Of a DNA stretch of 64,000 bases, positions 54,555-62,827 are shown in pieces. Within the stretch, counting starts at the first letter, position 1, and every line of letters starts with the position of its first letter. The notes beneath the pieces were generated by a model. That model was given only the letters and a program-made list of their open reading frames with translations. It was not told the DNA's origin and made no database searches. This DNA is from an uncultured Pelagibacteraceae bacterium (GTDB taxonomy: Bacteria > Pseudomonadota > Alphaproteobacteria > Pelagibacterales > Pelagibacteraceae). Both the position numbers and the translations under genes were made by a program. The stretch is taken from the NCBI GenBank assembly GCA_902569405.1, contig CACFTX010000002.1, positions 88,803-152,802 on the forward strand, given 5' to 3'.

Positions 54555-56125
54555 TGAATTGTAAATCTCTTAAAATATTATTTTCTTTGATTTTCTTGTT
54601 ATTTGTTCTTAGCGGATGTGCTGAAAAAATGAACAAAATGAAACAAAAGAAAACATTTAAGCATGACACTCCATTGATTAAGCAAGATGTTAAAAAGTTA
54701 GGCAAAATGGAAGTTGAAAAAAGTGCAGAAATGGGACCGATACCAGTTGAAGGAGATGTGAACAAATTAGAAAAAAGAAAGCAAATTTCTTCTGTTAAAG
54801 AGAAAAATTATTTATTGATACCCGATGACTATATGTTGCTTAAACAAAAAGTAACATTTAAATTTCAAAACTTAGATTATAAAGAAGCAATGGGCCTTAT
54901 GGCAAAAATTGGAGATGTTAACATTTTAGTCGGCGAAGAAGTTGCAGGCGCAATTACAGCTGAGTTATCAGATGTTCCTTGGGATAAAGCATTTAATGCA
55001 TTGTTAGATATGAAAAATTTTGCTGCTGATATCGATGTTAGTAGTAACATTATAAGAGTTCATTCTCCAGCAACTTTAACATCACAAGAAAGCTATAAAT
55101 CTGCAAGAGCTTCTGCAGTTAGAAAAAAAGTTGAGCTTGAAAATTCTGTTGAACCTGTAATTTCTGAAATATTTAGACTTTATTATATTACGCCAGCAGA
55201 AGCAAAAGCTACTATAACAGAATTATTTACCTCAACAGGGGAAGGATCATCTTATTCACCAATTCAAGTAACAGAGGAAAAAACAACAAGATCTGTAATT
55301 GTAAGAGGAAAAGCAAAAGATCTTGATGTAGTGGATAGTGTAATTAGAGAAATTGATGTAAGGACAAAACAAGTTTTAATTGAAGCTTTTATAGTAGAAG
55401 CTACTTCATCTTTTGAAAGAGCTTTAGGAAACAAATTGGGAGCTGCGTATACAAGAAAAAGTCTTAGAGCAGGTGGTACTATAGAAGGTAGTACAATTGG
55501 AAATCCATCTGGAAGTGAAGCGGCACTTTCAACTACGACTGGTTCACTAGCTGACGCTGGAACAGCCGCACAAGATACTATTTTTAACACCAATGTTGCA
55601 GGAGCAACTAGCGGAATAGGGGTTTTGAAAAAAACTGGATCTGCAGTTTTAAAACTTCAAATAGAAGCACTTGAAAAAGAAGGTTTAGGGAAAACTATAT
55701 CTAATCCAAAATTATTTACTTTGGATAACCAGGTAGCTTCTATAACTCAAGGTGTGCAAATACCAGTTCCTGGAAGCGGAGATTCTCCTACAACGTTCAA
55801 AGATGCAGCTTTAAAACTTACTGTTACACCAAGCATTATAGGGGATGGAAACGTACTTTTAGAAGTACAAGTAAATAATGACACCCCCGATAGAACTGAC
55901 CCAACTGCAGTTGGTATAAATAAAATGGAAATTACCACAAAACTCTTAATTGGAGACGGAGATATCGTTGTAATCGGTGGAATTAAGAAAAATGATATAT
56001 CTGATGCAACAGAACAAGTTCCTGGCATGAATAAAATACCTCTACTAGGAAAAATGTTTCAAGGATCACAAAAAACAGATAAGATGACTGAACTTTTAGT
56101 GTTTATTGCACCAAGGATTTTATAA
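54554..56125 (+). CDS. pilQ: Outer-membrane secretin PilQ (lipoprotein form)
   Basis: Forms the outer-membrane gate for the pilus. The 523-residue protein is short for PilQ: it lacks AMIN domains. It starts with a lipoprotein signal, SLIFLLFVLSGCAEKM (lipobox LSGC, cysteine at about 22). One N0/STN-type domain (VTFKFQNLDYKEAMGLMAKIGDVNILVGEEVAG) and an N1-type domain (FRLYYITPAEAKATITELF) follow. The secretin domain has VLIEAFIVEATSSFERALG, ITQGVQIPVPGSGDS and the C-terminal VPGMNKIPLLGKMFQGSQKTDKMTELLVFIAPRIL. A lipid anchor could replace a separate pilotin. Confidence 0.93.
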   Translation: MNCKSLKILFSLIFLLFVLSGCAEKMNKMKQKKTFKHDTPLIKQDVKKLGKMEVEKSAEMGPIPVEGDVNKLEKRKQISSVKEKNYLLIPDDYMLLKQKVTFKFQNLDYKEAMGLMAKIGDVNILVGEEVAGAITAELSDVPWDKAFNALLDMKNFAADIDVSSNIIRVHSPATLTSQESYKSARASAVRKKVELENSVEPVISEIFRLYYITPAEAKATITELFTSTGEGSSYSPIQVTEEKTTRSVIVRGKAKDLDVVDSVIREIDVRTKQVLIEAFIVEATSSFERALGNKLGAAYTRKSLRAGGTIEGSTIGNPSGSEAALSTTTGSLADAGTAAQDTIFNTNVAGATSGIGVLKKTGSAVLKLQIEALEKEGLGKTISNPKLFTLDNQVASITQGVQIPVPGSGDSPTTFKDAALKLTVTPSIIGDGNVLLEVQVNNDTPDRTDPTAVGINKMEITTKLLIGDGDIVVIGGIKKNDISDATEQVPGMNKIPLLGKMFQGSQKTDKMTELLVFIAPRIL

Positions 56126-57879
56126 TGCTTAAGATAAGTAGAGAAAGCGAAATTAATCTTATTAATGTCTTGATTGATCATGACATTATATCAGGTAAGG
56201 ATTTAGCAAAAATAAAAAAAGCTAGCGCTGATGGCAACAAATCTCAACTCGATGCAGTTTTTGAACTTAAACTTACGGATGAAGACAAAATTTTAGATGT
56301 ATTAGTTAAAGAACAAAATTTAGAAGTTGTTGATTTAACAAAAGTTCAAGCAGTTGAAGAGGTAAAAGCAGTATTACCATCTAATTATATTAAAATGAAT
56401 TTTGTTGCACCTTTCAAGGTTGATGGGAAAACACTTCATATAGCAATTTCAGATAGTTCAAAACTTGGTTTAATGAGAAACTTAAAAGCAATTACAAAAA
56501 AAAATATTGAGTTACATGCTGCTAAAGTTTCTCAAATCTCAGATTTTATTGACAAACTATTAAGCGAAGGTGGAGATGTAACCGCTGCAACAATCAGAGA
56601 GGAAAATGTTTCAAAAGAAAAAACAAAAACTTTTGATAGTGATTTAGGAGAAGCAGGTGAAGTTCTAGAAAAACCACCCGAGGAAGATATTGAAGCGTTA
56701 GAAAACGAGTCTGAAGTTATAAAATTCAGTACAGCAGTTGTGGCTGATGCAATTAAATCTGGTGTCAGTGATATTCACATTGAACCTTATAGATTTAGTT
56801 CAAGAGTTCGTTATCGTCAGGACGGTATGTTACAAGAGCAAGAACAATACAGAAAATTTCTTCATGACAATTATGGTGCGGTAGTAACCCGTTTTAAAAT
56901 AATGGGTAAACTAGATATTGCTGAAAGAAGGTTACCACAAGACGGAGCAATTAATTTTAAAATAGATGGTAAAGTTGTTGATTTACGATTGTCTATTTTG
57001 CCAACCGCAAGCAATGAAAGAATTGTAATGCGGGTATTAAATAAAGATGCAGGAGATATAACTCTTGAACAATTAAATTTTGAAGATGCTGATTTAAAAA
57101 ATTTAAGAAAAGCAATTCACAGTACTCAAGGATTAATTCTTGTAACAGGTCCTACTGGTTCAGGAAAATCAACAACTTTATATAGTATTCTTAAAGAAGT
57201 AAGTAAACCACATTTAAATATTTTAACTGCAGAAGATCCTGTCGAATATGAACTGGATGGTGTGGGGCAAGTTCAAATTAAAGATGATATAGGATTAACT
57301 TTTAGTGCAGCATTAAGATCTTTTCTTCGTCAAGACCCAGAAATAATTTTGGTTGGAGAGATGAGGGATAAGGAAACAGTTGATATTGGTTTGAAAGCTG
57401 CACTTACTGGTCACTTAGTGTTTAGTACACTCCACACTAATGATGCACCGAGTACAATTACTAGATTACAAAATATGGGAACGCCCGATTATTTAATTAG
57501 TGCTGCGACCCAGTTGGTACTAGCACAGAGACTTGCAAGAAGATCCTGTAAAGAATGTAGAGTGCCTGATGAAGATGTTACTCCAAAAGTTTTAACCGAT
57601 TTAGGTTTTTCTCCAGAACTAGCTTCAAGAGTTAAAGCGCTTAAAGGTAAAGGGTGTCCAAAATGCAAAGACTCAGGCTACAAAGGACGACAAGGAATTT
57701 ATGAAATTTTAGTTGTTTCTAAACCAGTTAAAGAAGCAATATTAAGACAAGCAACCACTCCTGAACTAAGAGAAATTGCAATAAAAGAAGGTTTTCAAAC
57801 CATGCAGGATATGGGAAGAAGACTTATTGCAAATGGAGAACTTAATTTTAGAGAGTATGAGCGTGTTTTATCATCATAA
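56125..57879 (+). CDS. pilB: Type IV pilus extension ATPase PilB
   Basis: Hexameric motor for pilus assembly. At 584 residues it has the N-terminal MshEN-type domain (about residues 1-150, KLGLMRNLKAITKKNIELHAA), a linker, an N2 domain (DIHIEPYRFSSRVRYRQDGMLQE), then Walker A LVTGPTGSGKSTTLYSILKEV (about residues 340-360), Asp box ILTAEDPVEYELDGVGQVQI, Walker B LRQDPEIILVGEMRDKETVDI, and His box GHLVFSTLHTNDAPSTITRL. The zinc-binding pairs CKEC and CPKC, spaced as in PilB/GspE, distinguish it from PilT. One-base overlap with pilQ. Confidence 0.96.
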   Translation: MLKISRESEINLINVLIDHDIISGKDLAKIKKASADGNKSQLDAVFELKLTDEDKILDVLVKEQNLEVVDLTKVQAVEEVKAVLPSNYIKMNFVAPFKVDGKTLHIAISDSSKLGLMRNLKAITKKNIELHAAKVSQISDFIDKLLSEGGDVTAATIREENVSKEKTKTFDSDLGEAGEVLEKPPEEDIEALENESEVIKFSTAVVADAIKSGVSDIHIEPYRFSSRVRYRQDGMLQEQEQYRKFLHDNYGAVVTRFKIMGKLDIAERRLPQDGAINFKIDGKVVDLRLSILPTASNERIVMRVLNKDAGDITLEQLNFEDADLKNLRKAIHSTQGLILVTGPTGSGKSTTLYSILKEVSKPHLNILTAEDPVEYELDGVGQVQIKDDIGLTFSAALRSFLRQDPEIILVGEMRDKETVDIGLKAALTGHLVFSTLHTNDAPSTITRLQNMGTPDYLISAATQLVLAQRLARRSCKECRVPDEDVTPKVLTDLGFSPELASRVKALKGKGCPKCKDSGYKGRQGIYEILVVSKPVKEAILRQATTPELREIAIKEGFQTMQDMGRRLIANGELNFREYERVLSS

Positions 57880-57890
57880 TTAATTAAAAA

Positions 57891-59132
57891 ATGGAAGCAT
57901 TTACATACAAAGGTATTGCAGATGGCAAGTATGTTGAGGGCGATATAGAAGCTTTAAACCAAGAAGAAGCCTCTCATAAACTCAAAGAACAAAAAGTAAT
58001 TATTACAAACTTAGTTAAATCTAAGAAAAAAAGTAAAGACGTTGCAAAAGCCAAAGGCAAAAAGGGTGGAGGTTTTTCTTTTGGTAAAAAGAAAGTAAAA
58101 GTAGAAGATATTCTAATATTCTCAAAGCAATTTGCTACAATGGTTAAAGCAGGTCTTCCAATCTTAGAAGTGCTTTCTATGTTAAGAGATCAGCTTGAAA
58201 GTCCTGCAATCAAAGAAGTAATTGAAGATATAAGAAAAAGTCTTGAGGGAGGTGTAACTTTATCAAAGTGTTTTGAAAAATACCCGCAGTATTTTGACAA
58301 CGTGTATTGTAATCTTATTAAAGCTGGTGAGGCCAGTGGTAAATTAGATGTCTTCCTTTTGAAAATTGTAGACTCGCTTGAAAAAAAAGAAAAAATTAAA
58401 AAGAAAATTAAGGGTGCATTAATGTACCCAGCTATAATGTTTACTGTTGCGATTACAGTAAGTGCCTTTATGTTAGTTAAAGTAGTTCCAGTATTTGCTA
58501 AAATGTATGACGGAATGGGTATTAAGCTTCCAGCTGCTACGTCAACTATAATGGCTATGAGTGATTTTTTGAGAGGTACTGGAGGAACAGTATTATTATT
58601 TGGTAGTATTGGCGGTTTTTTTCTTTTTAGATTTTTAACAACAAAATATCCAGCCATCCAATACAAGTGGCATAAACAAGTTTTAAAGATGCCAGTTTTT
58701 GGAGATATGATTTTGAAATCTTTGCTAGCAAGAATATCTTTGATTTTAGGAAATCTTAGTGCAGCTGGTGTTAATTTATTAGAAAGTTTAGAAATTGCTA
58801 AATCTGTTAGCAATAACGTAGTTGTAACTGAAGCTTTAGAAAATGTTAAAAAAGGAGTTTTTTCAGGAGATACTTTAACAAAACTTTTTTTAAAAGAACC
58901 TTTGTTCCCGCCGACGTTTAGTCAGTTAATTTCAGTTGGAGAACAAACTGGACAATTAGATGAAATGTTTAATTCTGTTGCAATGTATTACGAAGAAGAG
59001 TTTGATGGTTCAGTTGACAACATGTCTAGTTTAATTGAACCTATTATGATTGTTTTTATGGGGTTAATGATTGGTGGACTGATGATAGCAATGTATTCTC
59101 CAATATTTAACGTTGGAGCTTTAATAGGCTAA
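57891..59132 (+). CDS. pilC: Type IV pilus platform protein PilC
   Basis: Inner-membrane platform on which PilB or PilT act. The 413-residue protein has an N-terminal basic region (FTYKGIADGKYVEGDIEALNQEEA), a Lys/Gly-rich linker, and two GspF-type repeats. The first, ILIFSKQFATMVKAGLPILEVLSML, precedes helices at about 170-230 (YPAIMFTVAITVSAFMLVKVVPVF); the second, RISLILGNLSAAGVNLLESLEIAKSV, is followed by PLFPPTFSQLISVGEQTGQLDEMF and a terminal helix (PIMIVFMGLMIGGLMIAMYSPIF). Its end overlaps the convergent RsbW-like gene by 4 bases. Confidence 0.95.
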   Translation: MEAFTYKGIADGKYVEGDIEALNQEEASHKLKEQKVIITNLVKSKKKSKDVAKAKGKKGGGFSFGKKKVKVEDILIFSKQFATMVKAGLPILEVLSMLRDQLESPAIKEVIEDIRKSLEGGVTLSKCFEKYPQYFDNVYCNLIKAGEASGKLDVFLLKIVDSLEKKEKIKKKIKGALMYPAIMFTVAITVSAFMLVKVVPVFAKMYDGMGIKLPAATSTIMAMSDFLRGTGGTVLLFGSIGGFFLFRFLTTKYPAIQYKWHKQVLKMPVFGDMILKSLLARISLILGNLSAAGVNLLESLEIAKSVSNNVVVTEALENVKKGVFSGDTLTKLFLKEPLFPPTFSQLISVGEQTGQLDEMFNSVAMYYEEEFDGSVDNMSSLIEPIMIVFMGLMIGGLMIAMYSPIFNVGALIG

Positions 59133-59542
59133 ATTTTTTTTGTTAAAACAAGGTGGTTCACCCAACCTTTTTGATCTTTTTTAAAAACAGCACCATCCAT
59201 TATTTGTTTTATAAAAAAAGTTCCTAATCCTCCTGGTTTTATATCATCCAATTTTCTGTGCTGGACGTTTCCAGGAACTACAGGTTTTCCTTTATCGTAA
59301 AAACCTATCTCTAACTGACTGTCATTTAAGGAAATTTTTATTTCCATTCTATCGCTAGTTTCTTCAACTCCTTTATAACCATGTTTAACAATATTTTGAG
59401 CCGCTTCTGCAATTGCTAAAACTAGCTCATCTTTTAAATCTTGAGATAAATTTATTTTTTCGAAAGTTTCCCTTGAAAATACTCTAACTTCTTTAAGGCT
59501 AGCAGTGTTTACTGGAAAATCTTTTGCTTCTGATAAAATCAT
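59129..59542 (-). CDS. RsbW/SpoIIAB-like HATPase (anti-sigma/switch kinase)
   Basis: A 137-residue GHKL ATPase. The N box is LVLAIAEAAQNIVKHGYKG (about residues 41-60), the G1 region IGFYDKGKPVVPG, and G2 GGLGTFFIKQIMDG. RsbW-type proteins phosphorylate a STAS partner and hold a sigma factor or other target. It shares an overlap with the upstream STAS gene (RsbV-like). No sigma-B homologue is in the window, so the target may be something else, possibly pilus-related given the flanking genes. Alphaproteobacteria generally use PhyR-NepR for general stress, which makes this pair noteworthy. Confidence 0.85.
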   Translation of the reverse strand: MILSEAKDFPVNTASLKEVRVFSRETFEKINLSQDLKDELVLAIAEAAQNIVKHGYKGVEETSDRMEIKISLNDSQLEIGFYDKGKPVVPGNVQHRKLDDIKPGGLGTFFIKQIMDGAVFKKDQKGWVNHLVLTKKI

Positions 59543-59841
59543 TATTCAAGGTTTAGTATCTGCTCTAATTTTGCCATCATAATTACTTTTAAAACAGATT
59601 TGCTTACTTCCTTTACGACTACTTTGGTATTTTTTTCTAATGCTTTTTGGTGACTTTCAATAAGAACAGAAATTCCTGAAGAATCCATGTAAGAAACATC
59701 TTTTAAGTTTAAATGAACTTCTTTGCCCGATTCTACTATGGGTAAAATCACTTCTTTAGCTTTTTCGGTAACATCCATGTCTATCTCTCCATTTAGAAAG
59801 ACAGTGCTCACGTTCCCTTCTTCAGTAACTTTGTATGTCAT
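59542..59841 (-). CDS. RsbV/SpoIIAA-like STAS-domain switch protein
   Basis: A 99-residue single STAS domain. The signature loop KDVSYMDSSGISVLIESHQKAL carries the serine (about residue 56-57) that is phosphorylated by RsbW-type kinases and dephosphorylated by PP2C phosphatases. The N-terminal beta strands (VSTVFLNGEIDMDVTEKAKE) match anti-anti-sigma proteins. Transcribed first, with the kinase gene overlapping its stop. With the GAF-PP2C at 43.2 kb it would complete a partner-switching module. Divergent from pilA across about 170 bases that must hold both promoters. Confidence 0.87.
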   Translation of the reverse strand: MTYKVTEEGNVSTVFLNGEIDMDVTEKAKEVILPIVESGKEVHLNLKDVSYMDSSGISVLIESHQKALEKNTKVVVKEVSKSVLKVIMMAKLEQILNLE

Positions 59842-60010
59842 AATTAATTATTGATAACATAAAAATTAGTTATTAAATAAAGAAAATTAGACCCATAATG
59901 GGCAATTTAACACCAACTTTGCTAGTAATATGTTTAATTTTTTTAGTATTTACTTAATACACAATATTATATTAAATGCTTATTAATTATTTAAAATAAA
60001 AAGGAAGGTT

Positions 60011-60508
60011 ATGAAAAACAATAAAGGTTTTACTCTTATAGAATTATTAGTTGTTGTAGCTATTATTGGTATTCTAGCTGCGGTTGGAACAGTTGCTTAT
60101 ACTGGTTACACAGCAGGTGCAAAAAAGAACAGTGCTAAATCAAATCATGCTTCAGCAGTTAAATATATAGCTGCGGAATTACAAAAGTGCGCAATGGATA
60201 GTAGTGCAAAAGCATTTAACGACAGTGATTTCTGTGGAACAGATTACACTGCTACGAGTACAGCGACTGCTGCAATATCAGCGCTATCCGATTTTAAAAA
60301 TCCTTATTACAATACTACAAGTGCAATTGTTGCTGCAGTACCAGATGCCGCTACGGCTGGTACAAGTGAAGAGCCAGGCGATCAAGGATTTGTTATAGTT
60401 ACTGGTGATGATACTGCTTCAGAAATTACTATTCAAACTTGTACAGAAAAAGGCAAGTGTTCGGGAGCATCACCAAGTATAACAACAAATACTGTTTCAG
60501 TAGAATAA
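60011..60508 (+). CDS. pilA: Type IV pilin (PilA-like major pilin candidate)
   Basis: A 165-residue prepilin with leader MKNNKG and mature FTLIELLVVVAIIGILAAVGTVAYTGYTAGAKKNSAKSNHAS: Phe +1, Glu +5, and the classical hydrophobic helix. The head has paired cysteines (ELQKCAMDSS and SDFCGTDYT; CTEKGKC near the C-terminus), as in PilA disulfide loops. Its strong ribosome site (AAGGAAGG), own upstream region and position at the end of the pil operon suggest the abundant major pilin. The ORF nested in another frame at 60204 is a shadow. Confidence 0.9.
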   Translation: MKNNKGFTLIELLVVVAIIGILAAVGTVAYTGYTAGAKKNSAKSNHASAVKYIAAELQKCAMDSSAKAFNDSDFCGTDYTATSTATAAISALSDFKNPYYNTTSAIVAAVPDAATAGTSEEPGDQGFVIVTGDDTASEITIQTCTEKGKCSGASPSITTNTVSVE

Positions 60509-60527
60509 TTGTTGTAAATAAAATTTA

Positions 60528-60959
60528 ATGACCATTAAAAGTTCAGGGTTTAGTTTAATTGAACTTTTAGTGGTCATTGCAATTATAGGTATATTATCTG
60601 CGGTTGGAACCGTTACTTATAGTTCATATTCAAACAGTGCAAAAGTAACTTCTGCTAAAAATATAATGCAACAGATAGGTTTGGGACAAATTGAATATCT
60701 TTCAGGCTATGGAACTTATTATTACAACTCAGAATCAGGCGACTGTAATGTGGATATCGGCCAAGGTAATGGAACTACCTCAAATGCTATCGAAGCAAAC
60801 TTGTTTAACGGAGGAGATATAATCACTAGCGAAACTCGTTTTGATATGTGCATACAAAAAGTTGACGGTAATAACGGCACATTTTTAATTAAAGCAACAA
60901 ATGGAAGCAGCGAAATTACATTAGATCATACTGGAGCTTGGGGAGACTCCTTCGATTAA
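60528..60959 (+). CDS. Second type IV pilin
   Basis: A 143-residue prepilin with a short leader (MTIKSSG) and FSLIELLVVIAIIGILSAVGTVTYSSYSNSAKVTSAKNI, closely resembling PilA over the first 35 mature residues but with a different, smaller head containing two cysteines (SGDCNVDIGQGNG and FDMCIQKVDG). It starts 20 bases after pilA and is likely a paralogue from gene duplication. It could be a minor subunit, an alternative major pilin, or a DNA-binding pilin of the ComP type; sequence alone does not decide. Confidence 0.88.
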   Translation: MTIKSSGFSLIELLVVIAIIGILSAVGTVTYSSYSNSAKVTSAKNIMQQIGLGQIEYLSGYGTYYYNSESGDCNVDIGQGNGTTSNAIEANLFNGGDIITSETRFDMCIQKVDGNNGTFLIKATNGSSEITLDHTGAWGDSFD

Positions 60960-60977
60960 TGCAAGAATTTTTATCCA

Positions 60978-62717
60978 ATGAAAAAAAAAATAAGAAAAAA
61001 CAAAAGAAGAAAAAATTGGATTAAAAAAAAGAAGTCAAAATCTTCATCTATTTTACCAGTTCTTTTTGCCATTGCATTGTTGTCTTTATTTTCTGAGACT
61101 GTGCGAACACTTCCTGCTGGCGCTAAAAGCGAAAAGTTCATTGATTTACCTTTTGAATTACCAAATTTAAATTCTACAATTTTAGAAAAGAAAATTACCA
61201 ACAATGTTTTGTTATCAAATAAAAAACAAAACAACTATCAAGAATCAAAAAATTATGATTTTTTAATTGAAGAAAATTTCACTATAGATAATGAATTAAT
61301 TATTGCAAAAGCAGTAGAAAAACAAATTGAAAAAGTTGAAACAAAAATAGTCAGTCAAGAAATTGTAGACGTTCCAAAAGTTGAAGAAACAATTAAAGTT
61401 GCTTCTACATTAAAATTAACCCAGGCCGATACCAGTACAAAAACTATTATAGTTGATGGTGAAGAAAAAATTATCCCAGGCTCAAATGACAAAAATATTA
61501 CATATATGCAAATTTTACAAAATCCAAATGATATTGATTTAAATTTAAAATATGCAAGACAACAAGGAAAAGCTGGAAATTTTAAACAAACAATAGCAAC
61601 ACTTGAAAGATTAAATATGCTTTATCCAGATAACGTTGAAATAAAATTATATTTACTTTCTGTTTTGGTACAGGCCGACTCTCCAGATAAAGCGTTAACT
61701 GTAATTGAAGAAATTAAAACTAATTCAGATCTTACACCGGAAGATTTAGAAACAGTAAATGAAATTGAAGAACAAATGAAAGAAAGAAAAGCACCTAAGC
61801 TTTGGAATTTTTATGCAGATCTTGGTGGTGGTTTTATACAAAATAACAATGTTAACAGCGTTTCTAAAAATAGACTACAGGTAAGTTCTGATGCTATTGT
61901 TCCTTTTAACTCTGCCATGCATGATAGAACTTATAGCAGTAGCGTTGGTTTAACTGCACTTAGATCTGTTGGAGCAGGATCTTCATTTATGATTAATGCG
62001 GGTTTTTCAGATTCAAGACAAGTAACTGATACGGCAGATGATTTTGACAGTTATAGTTTAACCTTTGCTTTTGATACAACAATAGGAAATCAAAGTATCA
62101 GTCCATACTTATCATTAAGCAAAACTGATAACCAAGATGATGCTGACAACTTTGCTACAGGTGCTGGAATTGGTGGGTTTTTTCCTGTAGGTGATCGTAA
62201 TTCTTTTAGTTATGGTTATGCTTATTCAGAATCTAAAAATAATCGTAATCTAAATGACACAACTGCAGATGAAACAAATGCAATTGGTCATAACGTTTCT
62301 TTAGGACACGATTTTGCGCTAAATGAAATAATTTCAACATCAACTGGTTTAGGATACAGTATTTCGGAAGCAAAGGTTGGTACAAATGATTTCCATACTT
62401 ATGATTTTAGTTTAAGATTAAATCTAGCATTTCCTTGGGCTTATATTTCTATTGGTGATGCGTTAAGTTTTAACGATTATATACACCAGGACACAAGTGT
62501 AGTTTCAAACATTATAAGATCTGACGTAACAAATACCATGGATATTATGGTCACGAAAGCTCTTGGTGATTTTATTCCTTTTTTAGACCCCAATAAAAGT
62601 CTCTTTTTAAACTTGTCTTATGAAAAAATTATTTCGGAGGCCAATATAATGAACTATGACTATATTGCTGATTCTTATTCATTTAGCTTTTCAAAATCAT
62701 TTCAACTAAACAAATAA
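60978..62717 (+). CDS. TPR protein with predicted outer-membrane beta-barrel
   Basis: A 579-residue protein. A very basic N-terminus (MKKKIRKNKRRKNWIKKKKSK) precedes a hydrophobic helix (SILPVLFAIALLSLFS) that could act as an uncleaved anchor or a long signal. A charged linker leads to TPR-like repeats (about residues 175-265, DLNLKYARQQGKAGNFKQTIATLERLNMLYPDNVEIKLYLLSVLVQ). The C-terminal 310 residues are alternating strands (WNFYADLGGGFIQNNNVNSVS, SFMINAGFSDSRQVTD) ending YIADSYSFSFSKSFQLNK, as in Slam-like or DUF560 barrel proteins. It precedes a FecR-domain gene. It may secrete or anchor a surface protein. Confidence 0.65.
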   Translation: MKKKIRKNKRRKNWIKKKKSKSSSILPVLFAIALLSLFSETVRTLPAGAKSEKFIDLPFELPNLNSTILEKKITNNVLLSNKKQNNYQESKNYDFLIEENFTIDNELIIAKAVEKQIEKVETKIVSQEIVDVPKVEETIKVASTLKLTQADTSTKTIIVDGEEKIIPGSNDKNITYMQILQNPNDIDLNLKYARQQGKAGNFKQTIATLERLNMLYPDNVEIKLYLLSVLVQADSPDKALTVIEEIKTNSDLTPEDLETVNEIEEQMKERKAPKLWNFYADLGGGFIQNNNVNSVSKNRLQVSSDAIVPFNSAMHDRTYSSSVGLTALRSVGAGSSFMINAGFSDSRQVTDTADDFDSYSLTFAFDTTIGNQSISPYLSLSKTDNQDDADNFATGAGIGGFFPVGDRNSFSYGYAYSESKNNRNLNDTTADETNAIGHNVSLGHDFALNEIISTSTGLGYSISEAKVGTNDFHTYDFSLRLNLAFPWAYISIGDALSFNDYIHQDTSVVSNIIRSDVTNTMDIMVTKALGDFIPFLDPNKSLFLNLSYEKIISEANIMNYDYIADSYSFSFSKSFQLNK

Positions 62718-62751
62718 TAGAAAATGTTATAAATTTTATGAAATTTAAAAT

Positions 62752-62777
62752 AAAAATGGCAAAAAATTGCCCATTTT
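62752..62777 (+). terminator. Intrinsic-terminator-like hairpin after the TPR/barrel gene
   Basis: AAAATGGCAA, a four-A loop, then TTGCCCATTTT form a ten-pair stem with one bulged base, ending in TTTT. It lies 35 bases after the stop of the barrel gene and 50 bases before the FecR gene, a good place for the end of the pilus-linked transcript. Confidence 0.5.
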
Positions 62778-62827
62778 GGTTAAAATTATACTTTAAACAT
62801 ATGATAATTATTATATAAATTTTAGTA

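Noticed and set aside
58190-58813. Minus-strand ORF of 207 residues inside pilC
   Set aside because: pilC is unmistakable on the plus strand; the antisense frame has no recognised domain or start context.
59842-60010. Sigma-54 promoter for pilA
   Set aside because: GG and GC dinucleotides are present (TGGGCA ... TTTGCT) but their spacing is far from the required -24/-12 distance.
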